This document shows, piece by piece, positions 27,481 to 35,153 of a stretch of DNA of 64,000 nt (position 1 is its first letter; each line of letters starts with the position of its first letter). The DNA is taken from contig NZ_VBSL01000001.1 in assembly GCF_006149005.1 (NCBI RefSeq), forward strand, positions 186,001 through 250,000, given 5' to 3'. This DNA comes from Larkinella sp. C7 (GTDB lineage Bacteria > Bacteroidota > Bacteroidia > Cytophagales > Spirosomataceae). Below the pieces are notes generated by a model. The model was not told where the DNA came from. It did no database searches and saw nothing but the letters and a program-made list of their open reading frames with translations. The position numbers and the translations under genes were made by a program.

Positions 27481-28977
27481 TTAAACAGCAGCGTCCGACA
27501 GTTGCCGGTTGAGCGGGCCGAGTTTTTCGCGGGCTTTCTCCGCAATTTCAATCAGTAATTGCATAAACCGTTTTTCCGGTTCGGGAAAGGGCGTTTGCAG
27601 TGTATTTTCAATCTTCCCGGCCTGGTCCCGCAGGAATTTTTCACTGAGTCCTTTGTCGAAGAAGCCGGTTTCGATCCGCTTCGAGCGCACCATGGCATTG
27701 AAATCGTTCAGCATATCGAACGGATAAAACGCCCGATCGTTCTGCGCCATTTCGCTCAGCCAGTTTTTGAAGTGGTGGGTCATGAAATTCTCCAGCGACG
27801 TATAAAACGTGTTGGTCCGCAGGTTCTGGGAAAGCGCCAGGTTTTTGGCAAACGCTTCGCCCAGGTTGGTCGGCACAAAGTCGGTAAAGAACTTCGTCGC
27901 GTAGGCAAACCGGATGAGGGGTTCGAGAATACCGTTGTAGGTCTGGTCGTGAAAATGGGGCAGGTCGAGCGTCCGGTCGTTGCGTTTCAGGCCGTATTCA
28001 AAATACCGCTTGGCGTCGCTGAACTCGGCTTCGGGTTTATTGGCAAAATCCAGAATGGCCGCAGCCGCCAGCATCTCCACCACGTGGGCGTTGTTGGTCT
28101 GCTTCGAGCCGCCTTCCACGTTGGGATAGAGCTTGCTGCCAGGCCGGTCGCCGATGTAATAGAGCGCATCCAGATTCACCTGCGTCTGGTAATACGAAAG
28201 CGCGGCCTTGGTTTTGGACAAAAACCGGTTCTGGTCGATGGCACTCTGGCTGTTTTCTTCCAGCGCAAAATACGGCATCACCGTCACCGCGCCTTTTTTG
28301 GCGTTGCGGATCTGGATTTTCTGACTCGGATGCTGCAACAGCTTGACCAGTTGCGGAAAACCGGCTGAACCCGTACCGCCAAAAATGGAACTGATGACAA
28401 AAATCCGGTCGGTCTGGTCGTTGAAAGCGCCGGTGAAGTATTTATACACCGCCGAGTCTTCCAGCGCGTTGAACACCACACTGCCAATGTTCGGATTTCC
28501 TTTGAAACCCACCGACAGATTCAGCTTCAATTCCGCACTCGTGGGCCGGGCCGAGTTGTCATAGAGCAGTTTGAGCAGTTCACGGTCGATGTCGTCCATG
28601 CTGCTGACGCTCAGAAACTCTTCAAAAGTTCCTTCGTGATCGGTCAGTTTGGGCAACACCGAATCGCCGATTTTCTCCTGCGCATTTTCGGCCTGAAGCG
28701 TCCCGAGCGGTTGCAAAGGCGTGGCAAAAAAAGTCCGCCGTTCGGTCTGGCTACCCTGACTGGCTGCGGTGTCTTTATACGCCGTCCGGCGGATGGCGCG
28801 GTAGAGTTCAACCTCCCGCAACGCCCGTTCGGTGTCACCGTTCTGCATGTCCATGTCGAGCAGAATCGGGATAATGGTCAGGTCGGCGGGGGTTTTAGAC
28901 CCGGCGGCCAGTAACATGGTCAGCGAGCGAAGGACGCGGGCGCCCGTACCACCGATACCAAAAAGAAATAGTTTCAT
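27481..28977 (-). CDS. Tubulin/FtsZ-fold protein (Tubulin_2-like)
   Basis: A 498-residue protein. The N-terminus LFGIGGTGARVLRSL (residues 5-19) is the first nucleotide-binding loop of the tubulin/FtsZ superfamily, and FGGTGSAGFPQLV (residues 199-211) is the tubulin signature loop that grips GTP phosphates. Between them, FKGNPNIGSVVF resembles the GxPxxG segment seen in bacterial tubulin-like (PF13809-type) proteins. The C-terminal 250 residues are helical. I could not identify a clear T7 catalytic loop (NxDxxD), so polymerisation-coupled hydrolysis is uncertain. It is not FtsZ: too long and lacking the FtsZ C-terminal peptide. It is encoded just upstream of the Hsp70/actin-fold ATPase. Confidence 0.85.
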   Translation of the reverse strand: MKLFLFGIGGTGARVLRSLTMLLAAGSKTPADLTIIPILLDMDMQNGDTERALREVELYRAIRRTAYKDTAASQGSQTERRTFFATPLQPLGTLQAENAQEKIGDSVLPKLTDHEGTFEEFLSVSSMDDIDRELLKLLYDNSARPTSAELKLNLSVGFKGNPNIGSVVFNALEDSAVYKYFTGAFNDQTDRIFVISSIFGGTGSAGFPQLVKLLQHPSQKIQIRNAKKGAVTVMPYFALEENSQSAIDQNRFLSKTKAALSYYQTQVNLDALYYIGDRPGSKLYPNVEGGSKQTNNAHVVEMLAAAAILDFANKPEAEFSDAKRYFEYGLKRNDRTLDLPHFHDQTYNGILEPLIRFAYATKFFTDFVPTNLGEAFAKNLALSQNLRTNTFYTSLENFMTHHFKNWLSEMAQNDRAFYPFDMLNDFNAMVRSKRIETGFFDKGLSEKFLRDQAGKIENTLQTPFPEPEKRFMQLLIEIAEKAREKLGPLNRQLSDAAV

Positions 28978-29019
28978 AGAAAAAAGGTCTGAATCCGGAT
29001 TGAGCTGATATTACTGGAA

Positions 29020-29039
29020 ATACAATTCCTGAATTGTAT
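29020..29039. other. Short perfect hairpin upstream of the tubulin-like gene
   Basis: ATACAATTC (29020-29028) and GAATTGTAT (29031-29039) form a 9-bp inverted repeat with a two-base centre, 43 bases before the tubulin-like start. The near-perfect symmetry could be an operator or an mRNA hairpin between two operon genes. Confidence 0.45.
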
Positions 29040-29071
29040 CCGTTGAATCAGAAAAAACAGCTAAATCCCGG

Positions 29072-29446
29072 TCAAAAGGGGGTTCTCTTCGCAAAAATGG
29101 AGAACCGTTTCAGGAGTAACGAAAAAACGAAAAAGTAAATTAGCGCGTACAATAAGTTTACGCCCCCAAATCCCTGCATGTAACTGTCGGTATCCTCGGC
29201 ACCGGTGGCGTCGAGGGCGAACCAGACCGCATACCCAAATCCGAAAATACCGGCAATCACCAACATGATGACCCAGTGAGAAGTGCGGTAAAAAATGGAT
29301 TTCCAGCGTCCCAGAATCAGGTAAAACAAGGCCGCCAGGCCCAGCGAAAACAGGAGGGTAAGCAGACCAACGGGCGTAAAGATTTCGTCGGCGTAGATAG
29401 GGTCATTGTTCTGGCCCAGCCAGAGTTCATACAGGGTTACAAACAT
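29072..29446 (-). CDS. Small membrane protein of the actin/tubulin-like operon
   Basis: A 124-residue protein from ATG 29446 (MFVTLYELWLGQNN). Three transmembrane helices lie near residues 25-47, 57-79 and 95-115, with an acidic loop DATGAEDTDSYMQGFGG between the second and third and a short basic tail (KRFSIFAKR). The twelve residues added by the upstream GTG at 29482 look non-homologous. The family is not recognised. Its position between the vWA lipoprotein and the tubulin-like gene suggests an inner-membrane part of the same assembly. Confidence 0.65.
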   Translation of the reverse strand: MFVTLYELWLGQNNDPIYADEIFTPVGLLTLLFSLGLAALFYLILGRWKSIFYRTSHWVIMLVIAGIFGFGYAVWFALDATGAEDTDSYMQGFGGVNLLYALIYFFVFSLLLKRFSIFAKRTPF

Positions 29447-29498
29447 GGGGATGAAAGTTAGTATTTGTGTGTTGTCGCACAAGTAAGGGCATTTTTCC

Positions 29499-30770
29499 TT
29501 ACTTTTCTAATTTTAAATTCAGCACCAGAAAATCGTTGTTCGACGATTGGTAGGCTTCCTTGACGCCATTCATCAGGTGAACCAGCGCAAAGGTTTTGTT
29601 AAACCGGCTGGTGGAAGTCCGGTCGTCCATGGTCGACCAGCCAGCGGCATACCAGTCATCAAACCGCACCGGCAATTTTATAGCAACGTCTGCTTTGTCG
29701 TCATACAGATTTTCCACCCGGAACGTCAGCACGTGGGAGTTCTGGTTGAGCAGTTTCAGTTCCCGTTCTTTCAGTCGATTGGTAGCGACTTTTTCTTTTT
29801 TCTGAACGTTGATCAGCTTGACCGTGGCATTAGGGGCCGTTACGACCAGATTTTTCCGGATGAAATCTTCCGCCTGTGCGTAACTCGGTAATCCGTTCAG
29901 GTTGACACCCACCGCAAATTCAGCGGGAGCCGCCGGTTTTACGGTCAGTTCGGCAAGACCCGCTTTTTCGGCGCGCCACTCGCCTTTTTTGTTCAGTGAA
30001 AAGAACAGATCGAACTGTTTCAGCGCCCCGCTGGCTCCAAAATCCAGTTGCTTGGCGGGTTTGGTGATCATCAGTTCGCTCAGTTTCCGGTTCAGATCGC
30101 CGACCAGTTCCTGTTTGCCAATAATCCAGATGTAAAACGGCCGGGATTCACCCGTCAGCTTGTGTTTGTTATTCTGGTAATCGTAGTAGGTGCCATTGAA
30201 ACCGGAGCTGTAAGCCAAAACCGTGGCACTGATGCCCTGCTTTTTCAGGCTGGCAAACTGGTCGTTGATCTGGCTTTTCAGGACGCTCTCGGCATTTTGC
30301 CGGTTGATCTCCGGGTTCTTCCTGATTTCGGCATCCGGAAACGACAGAATGCAATCCGATACCAGCAGCGCGACGGTGTTTCCTTTCGCCTTCTCTCCTA
30401 CTTCCTTGAATATTTTGTGCAATTCCGAACTCCGCTCGGTGGCCAAAGGCGTTGTTGCCAGATTGACGACAAATTGATTATAGCCCTCTACAACGGGCTT
30501 GGGCTTTCCGGCGATGGTCCAGACTTCCACCGGTGCAATCTGGTTCAGTTTCGTCACTACTTCGGAAATCGCGACTTTAAAATTCGTTTCTCCTTTCAGA
30601 TACCCGCCCATGCTGGCCGAGGTTTCCATGAAAAACAGGATGTTGCTGATACCGGCGGGTTTGGCTTCGGGCGGTTTTTCGGTCTTTTTTTCTTTCCGGC
30701 CGCAGCTTTGGAAAAACAGGAGGAGTACCAGAAAAAACAGGCTGGTGGCCCGAAGGGGTGATTGATTCAT
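29499..30770 (-). CDS. von Willebrand factor A-like lipoprotein
   Basis: A 423-residue lipoprotein (signal LFFLVLLLFFQSCG, acylated Cys near residue 23; ATG 30770 chosen over GTG 30782). Residues of about 43-215 are a vWA-like fold starting NILFFMETSASMGGYL, continuing with VEVWTIAG and TVALLVSDCILSF. The MIDAS D-x-S-x-S is altered to E-T-S-A-S, so metal binding may be weakened. The C-terminal 200 residues form an Ig- or Fn-like beta region (AELTVKPAAPAEFAVGVNL; HVLTFRVENLYDDKADVAIKLPVRF). vWA proteins bind partner proteins, here probably at the periplasmic face of the membrane. Confidence 0.8.
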   Translation of the reverse strand: MNQSPLRATSLFFLVLLLFFQSCGRKEKKTEKPPEAKPAGISNILFFMETSASMGGYLKGETNFKVAISEVVTKLNQIAPVEVWTIAGKPKPVVEGYNQFVVNLATTPLATERSSELHKIFKEVGEKAKGNTVALLVSDCILSFPDAEIRKNPEINRQNAESVLKSQINDQFASLKKQGISATVLAYSSGFNGTYYDYQNNKHKLTGESRPFYIWIIGKQELVGDLNRKLSELMITKPAKQLDFGASGALKQFDLFFSLNKKGEWRAEKAGLAELTVKPAAPAEFAVGVNLNGLPSYAQAEDFIRKNLVVTAPNATVKLINVQKKEKVATNRLKERELKLLNQNSHVLTFRVENLYDDKADVAIKLPVRFDDWYAAGWSTMDDRTSTSRFNKTFALVHLMNGVKEAYQSSNNDFLVLNLKLEK

Positions 30771-30855
30771 TCGTTTGTGCACGTCGTATGGTATCTGGTT
30801 TGAAACCGGTTCCCGGCCGGTTACTTCCTCTCTAAACGGTTATAAACCGAGGTTG

Positions 30856-31476
30856 TTACCCGTTTTTTTGTTTAGGCAATAAATAAACGATCAGTAATAA
30901 AATCGCCAACACAATGGTATAAACGTCAGCGAGTTTGTCGGCTTCGTAGTGATCGCAACCCCTCATTAACAGGCTGGCAAATACTGTACAAACGACGATA
31001 CCCCAGTAATTCGTACGTATGCGCCAGCGAGCCGCGCCCACACTGAAATAAATAAGCTCGATCAGCAACAGCACGCCCGCCATAACGGCCCACATGGAGT
31101 CGATCAGTTTCGGATTGCTGCCCACGCCGTCTTTGCGCGGCTCTCCCCCGATGTTGATCAGCAACAGCAACGCCAGTCCGGACAACGCCATCCCAATCCA
31201 GTTGAGCAAACCCACCCGGGCAGACGGCAATCCCGCCGAACCCATCCGGGGCATGGCTTCCAGCGGTTTTTCGACCGGCAGCGGTGGCCCAAACGGTCGG
31301 CGATCAGGCTGAATAACGGGCATTACAGCGCCTGTCGGCGGTTTTTCGGCGATTTCATACGTCCAGACATGCCGATAGACTGGATCGTCCTTACGAAAAA
31401 TATGAATCTGACCACTTGCATCCTTGAACAGCCCACATTCCGTCAACTCATCGTAATGAATAACACCTCTGTGCAT
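30856..31476 (-). CDS. Membrane protein, first gene of the actin/tubulin-like operon
   Basis: A 206-residue protein from ATG 31476. Residues 1-40 form a small soluble beta domain (VIHYDELTECGLFKDASGQIHIFRK), followed by a Pro-rich linker and four transmembrane helices (about 93-109, 127-145, 153-170, 181-200). The in-frame upstream start at 31518 adds fourteen residues unlike the rest. The family is not recognised. It is first in the minus-strand operon, divergent from rsmA, with the operon promoter expected in 31477-31597. Confidence 0.65.
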   Translation of the reverse strand: MHRGVIHYDELTECGLFKDASGQIHIFRKDDPVYRHVWTYEIAEKPPTGAVMPVIQPDRRPFGPPLPVEKPLEAMPRMGSAGLPSARVGLLNWIGMALSGLALLLLINIGGEPRKDGVGSNPKLIDSMWAVMAGVLLLIELIYFSVGAARWRIRTNYWGIVVCTVFASLLMRGCDHYEADKLADVYTIVLAILLLIVYLLPKQKNG

Positions 31477-31568
31477 GAATAAATGACGTATTACTCCGAA
31501 AGCGGTAAAATTAACCAATTCCCTCAGGAAATGCCACGAATTTTATACGGTTCCATCAACGGTCGGTG

Positions 31569-31576
31569 TACCTTTG
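31569..31576 (+). promoter_or_regulatory. Candidate -7 element of rsmA
   Basis: TACCTTTG fits the Bacteroidota -7 consensus TAnnTTTG and lies 21 bases before the rsmA ATG. No convincing TTG -33 element is seen at the standard spacing. Confidence 0.5.
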
Positions 31577-31597
31577 CAAGATCAAAATTAGCAAATC

Positions 31598-32446
31598 ATG
31601 CCTGTGCGATCTTACGGAAAACCTTCAAAGCGAACCACGTCAGACCGGGAACAATCCTTCCGGGGTGATGCCGTTCGCGCTAAAAAACACCTGGGGCAAC
31701 ATTTTCTGAAAGACCTCAGTATTGCCGAACGCATCGCAGGGCTGCTTTCCGGCCACAATGGTTACCAAACCGTGCTGGAAATCGGCCCCGGTATGGGTGT
31801 GCTGACCCAATATCTGCTCGGCCCCGACCTGCCGTTCACGACGCACGTCATCGAGATCGACACCGAATCCATCGCCTACCTCACCGCCCATTTCCCCATG
31901 CTACGCGGCCGGATTCTGGACGGCGATTTTCTCAAAAAAGATCTATCGGTTCTGTTTCAGGAGCCCGTTGCCATCATTGGCAACTTCCCGTATAACATTT
32001 CGTCGCAGATTTTATTCAAGGTTCTAGACCACCGCCAGCAGGTGCAGGAAGTCGTGTGTATGCTGCAACAGGAAGTGGCTCAACGGATTGCCTCCCCACC
32101 GGGCAACAAGGACTACGGGATTCTGAGCGTTTTGTTGCAGGCTTACTACGACATCCGGTATGAATTTACGGTGGATGCCAGCGTGTTTTCGCCCCCGCCG
32201 AAAGTGCAGTCGGGGGTCATCAGTCTTCGTCGAAACACCGTCGTTGCCTTGCCCTGTGACGAGAAAAAATTTGTTCAGGTTGTTAAACAGGGCTTCAACA
32301 ACCGGCGAAAAACACTGCGAAATGCCTTGAAACCGTTAAACCCTCCGGAGTCGATGTTGTCTCACCCTTTACTGGATAAACGCGCGGAACAACTGGGCGT
32401 TGCCGACTTTGTTGAACTAACCACTTTAATGATGAATGATGGATGA
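31598..32446 (+). CDS. rsmA: 16S rRNA (adenine1518-N6/adenine1519-N6)-dimethyltransferase
   Basis: A 282-residue KsgA-family methyltransferase that dimethylates two adjacent adenines near the 3' end of 16S rRNA. Signatures: KKHLGQHFLKD (N-terminal), SAM motif I LEIGPGMGVLT, acidic motif II VIEIDTES, and the catalytic motif NFPYNISSQ (NLPYNIS in most bacteria). The C-terminal helical domain contains FNNRRKTLRNAL. The first 26 residues are a basic extension; an alternative start closer to the core is possible. The last codons (MMNDG) lie inside the palindrome at 32428-32507. Followed by mgtE. Confidence 0.96.
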   Translation: MPVRSYGKPSKRTTSDREQSFRGDAVRAKKHLGQHFLKDLSIAERIAGLLSGHNGYQTVLEIGPGMGVLTQYLLGPDLPFTTHVIEIDTESIAYLTAHFPMLRGRILDGDFLKKDLSVLFQEPVAIIGNFPYNISSQILFKVLDHRQQVQEVVCMLQQEVAQRIASPPGNKDYGILSVLLQAYYDIRYEFTVDASVFSPPPKVQSGVISLRRNTVVALPCDEKKFVQVVKQGFNNRRKTLRNALKPLNPPESMLSHPLLDKRAEQLGVADFVELTTLMMNDG

Positions 32447-32507
32447 TGAACGATGAGTGGGCTGACGCGCGCACAATTCATCATCCATCACTCATCATTC
32501 ATCGTTC
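32428..32507. repeat. Intergenic palindrome overlapping the rsmA 3' end (P3)
   Basis: The 14-base arms 32437-32450 and 32477-32490 are perfect reverse complements, and outer segments 32428-32440 and 32495-32507 pair with one mismatch. The arms are permutations of GATGAATGATGG-like words. The left arm provides the last five codons and stop of rsmA. The loop contains GCTGACGCG (32461-32469), shared with P1. Confidence 0.8.
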
Positions 32508-32513
32508 CAATAC

Positions 32514-33866
32514 ATGACTTTCGAGCTTACCAAAGAATACGTAGAGCACATTCAGACGGCTATCGAAACCCACGACGACGTAACGTTGCGGGCGGAAATG
32601 GAAGAACTATATCCAGCCGATATTTCCGGAATCCTCTACGAACTGGATACCGAAATGGCCCGGTATCTGCTGGCCTTGCTCGATAAAAAAGTGGGTTCCG
32701 AGATCCTGACGAACCTGGAAGTGATCGATCGACGGGAATTTCTGCAAAGTTTTACGTCGGAAGAATTAGCGCAGTACGTCGATGAGATGGATTCCGATGA
32801 TGCCGTCGACTTGCTGAACGAGCAGCCCATCCAAACCCGCGAAGAAGTCATTGCCCTCCTGAGTGACCGCGAACAGGCCCGATTTATTCTCGATCTGCTC
32901 CACTACGACGAAGATGTGGCCGGTGGTTTGATGCAGAAAGAGTTGATCAAGGTCAACATCAACACAACGGTCAATCAGTGTATCGAAGAAATACGGCAAC
33001 AGGCTGAGAATGTGGAGAATGTCTATTCGGTGTATGTCATCGACGATGCTGATAAACTGCTGGGCCGGGTTTCGTTGAAGAAAATTGTGCTGGCGCGGAA
33101 AAACGCCAAAATCGCCGATATTTACGAGGAAGACGTCATTTTTGTCGAAACCTACCGCCCGGTTCAGGAAGTGGCCGAAGTGATGCAACGGTATGACCTG
33201 GACGCGGTGCCGGTGGTGAACGTGCAGGGACGGCTGCTGGGTCAGATCACGATTGACGACGTGGTGGACGTGATCACCGAACAGGCAGAACTCGACATTC
33301 AGGCGATTACCGGGATTACGGGGGACGTCGAAGAAGAGGATGATACAATCTGGAAACTTGTCGGTGCCCGGCTGCCGTGGCTGATTGCCGGGGCCGTCGG
33401 GAGCCTGATGGCGGCCACCGTCATCAATACATTCAATGTCCAGTTGAGCAAAATCGCGGCCCTGGCGGCTTTCATTCCCATTATTGGCTCCACCGGTGGC
33501 AATGTCGGCATTCAAACCGCGTCGCTGATTGTGCAGAGCCTGGCGGAGAAGTCCGGCCTGAGCGCGACCGTGGGGCAACGGCTGGCAAAAATGGTGCTGG
33601 TAGCCCTGATCAACGGTCTGATTATCGGTTCGTTAGCCGGTTCTTACTGTATGCTGATCGGTGAACCGCGTCTGGTTCCGGTGGTATCGCTGGCGCTGTT
33701 GGCGGTGGTTTTGCTGGCGTCGTTTATGGGCACCATCACGCCCATCGCGCTCAACCGGTTCGGGATCAATCCCGCCATCGCATCCGGTCCGTTCATCACC
33801 ACCGTCAATGACCTCATCGGCATCGGCGTTTATTTTCTGATTGCCAGTTTGGTGCTAAGTATTTAA
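32514..33866 (+). CDS. mgtE: Magnesium transporter MgtE
   Basis: A 450-residue Mg2+ channel of normal length. Domains: an N-terminal superhelical MgtE_N domain (about 15-130, including LLNEQPIQTREEVIALL), two CBS domains (about 135-255, with VYVIDDADKLLGRVSLKKIV and AVPVVNVQGRLLGQITIDDVVDVI), and five transmembrane helices (about 285-450). The pore-helix region GSTGGNVGIQTASLIVQSLA near residue 325 matches MgtE selectivity residues. The CBS domains close the pore when cytoplasmic Mg2+ is high. It is tandem with rsmA and dtd, with palindromes on both sides. Confidence 0.96.
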   Translation: MTFELTKEYVEHIQTAIETHDDVTLRAEMEELYPADISGILYELDTEMARYLLALLDKKVGSEILTNLEVIDRREFLQSFTSEELAQYVDEMDSDDAVDLLNEQPIQTREEVIALLSDREQARFILDLLHYDEDVAGGLMQKELIKVNINTTVNQCIEEIRQQAENVENVYSVYVIDDADKLLGRVSLKKIVLARKNAKIADIYEEDVIFVETYRPVQEVAEVMQRYDLDAVPVVNVQGRLLGQITIDDVVDVITEQAELDIQAITGITGDVEEEDDTIWKLVGARLPWLIAGAVGSLMAATVINTFNVQLSKIAALAAFIPIIGSTGGNVGIQTASLIVQSLAEKSGLSATVGQRLAKMVLVALINGLIIGSLAGSYCMLIGEPRLVPVVSLALLAVVLLASFMGTITPIALNRFGINPAIASGPFITTVNDLIGIGVYFLIASLVLSI

Positions 33867-33870
33867 CCAC

Positions 33871-33983
33871 TTCGTTATTCAGTATTCGATATTCAATGTT
33901 CGTTATTCAACCCCTTCACAACAGCCGTTTAAATACAAATAAACGAAATATCGAATACTGAATTTTGAATACTGAATAACGAA
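33871..33983. repeat. Intergenic word-type palindrome, TTATTC family (P4)
   Basis: TTCGTTATTCAGTATTC (33871-33887) is perfectly complementary to 33967-33983, and CAGTATTCGATATT (33880-33893) to 33947-33960, so the left arm can pair with either of two right segments. The arms consist of GTTATTCA/GTATTCGA-type words. The same words recur at 62662-62740 and 63646-63676. It lies between tandem mgtE and dtd. Confidence 0.85.
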
Positions 33984-34003
33984 ATAACAACGCCACTACC
34001 CAC

Positions 34004-34456
34004 TTGATTGCTGTCATCCAACGCGTTTCTGAAGCCTCCGTCACCATCGGCGGACACGTAAAAGGCCGGATCGGTACCGGTTTTCTCATTCTGCTGGGCA
34101 TTACCCACGCCGACACCCGCGAAGACCTCGACTGGTTGAGCAAAAAAATTGTCGGGATGCGGATTTTCAGTGATGCCGACGACAAAATGAACCTGGACCT
34201 GAAAACCGTCGACGGTTCGATTCTGCTCATCAGCCAGTTTACGCTCCACGCCAGCACCAAAAAAGGCAACCGCCCCTCCTTCATCGATGCCGCCCGGCCC
34301 GAGGTGGCCATTCCCCTTTATGAACAAATGATCCGTCAACTGTCGGCCGAGTTAGGAAAACCGATCGAAACCGGCGAATTCGGAGCGGATATGAAAGTAG
34401 CCCTGGTCAACGACGGCCCGGTGACCATTGTCATCGACTCGAAAAACCGGCAATAA
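34004..34456 (+). CDS. dtd: D-aminoacyl-tRNA deacylase
   Basis: A 150-residue DTD protein that removes D-amino acids (and glycine mischarged on tRNA-Ala) from tRNA. Both active-site motifs are present: SQFTLHA near residue 80 and VNDGPVTI near 138 (the cross-subunit Gly-Pro motif), plus KKGNRPSF. The start codon is TTG at 34004: family proteins begin exactly MIAVIQRV, and no ATG is available at this point. It follows the mgtE palindrome by 20 bases; a composite palindrome starts six bases after its stop. Confidence 0.96.
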   Translation: MIAVIQRVSEASVTIGGHVKGRIGTGFLILLGITHADTREDLDWLSKKIVGMRIFSDADDKMNLDLKTVDGSILLISQFTLHASTKKGNRPSFIDAARPEVAIPLYEQMIRQLSAELGKPIETGEFGADMKVALVNDGPVTIVIDSKNRQ

Positions 34457-34461
34457 TGTTA

Positions 34462-34593
34462 CCCCCGGTTCAAACCGGGGGCTACAACATGGGTCATCCC
34501 TCCGGGATTTTAAACCTCCATCGTTCATTTTCATCCCGGTTCAAACCGGGGTAAAGATCGAGGAGGGGCTAAAATCCCGGAGGGATGACCCAT
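34462..34593. repeat. Composite BIME-like palindromic repeat
   Basis: Two unit types alternate. Unit A is a perfect hairpin CCCCCGGTT-CA-AACCGGGGG (34462-34481), with a shorter second copy at 34535-34550. Unit B is a 24-base arm (34489-34512) whose exact reverse complement lies at 34570-34593; each B arm also contains the near-palindrome ATCCCTCCGGGAT. The alternation of hairpins resembles REP/BIME elements, which in other bacteria are mobilised by RAYT transposases. No RAYT gene is in the window. Confidence 0.85.
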
Positions 34594-35153
34594 CAAAAAG
34601 AACGGATTTCCCGAAAATCAACGAGTCCGTATAATCATCACGGTTTCTGACGTGAAGCAACTGCAAGCATCTCAGCTAATTAGCCGACTGAACGTGTCTA
34701 CGTGAATTTTTCTTGACTATTTATAGAATGAAAATCACAATTTGTTAACTCGCTTCAGCATAAGTAAAATTCAATTTTCCCCTTTCTTCGCAGCCGAATT
34801 GAAACCGTCGACCCGGAGGTCTTAAAGGCTCAAATATCCGGACAGAAGACACCGTAATTCAATTACGGCCGAAAACTAACGCACTAGTTTGTGATTCCTG
34901 CTACTAAACCCTTCCTAAGCGAACCCACAATGGGTACATGTTAAGACCACATGGTAATCTTATTATCAAATCAGGTGATTGCATAGAGTAAAATAATCTA
35001 AGAAAGTCTTTTTTTAATCACACAATTCTGGTGTCTAATTATCAGTACCGTAATCCCGATCGCCGATGAAGTGTCGGGCTCTGTTCCTTTGATTTCACCG
35101 GATCGTTCAACCGTTGCAGAAACAAACTAACCAATTTTTTATCTATCCATTTT
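34594..35153 (+). other. Long AT-rich leader region upstream of the SusC-like gene
   Basis: 560 bases without a gene. One clear hairpin, CCGTAAT (34852-34858) with ATTACGG (34862-34868) around a three-base loop, lies about 290 bases before the SusC ATG. ACGT appears twice around 34690-34705. Long leaders are common before susC genes, so this probably holds the promoter and regulatory sites of the locus. No sigma or sensor gene is adjacent to this SusCD pair. Confidence 0.5.

Noticed and set aside
20231-31476. Reading the operon as an anti-phage defence system
   Set aside because: No nuclease, toxin or other effector domain is visible, and most products are membrane-anchored. A membrane-remodelling or envelope role fits better, though a conflict role is not excluded.
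33871-33983. Repeated words resembling a small CRISPR or tandem array
   Set aside because: No constant repeat length and no unique spacers; the words form a palindrome instead, and no cas genes are nearby.
34462-34481. tRNA T-arm-like GGTTCAAACC near 34468
   Set aside because: It is the centre of a perfect hairpin repeated at 34535; no acceptor, D or anticodon arm is present.
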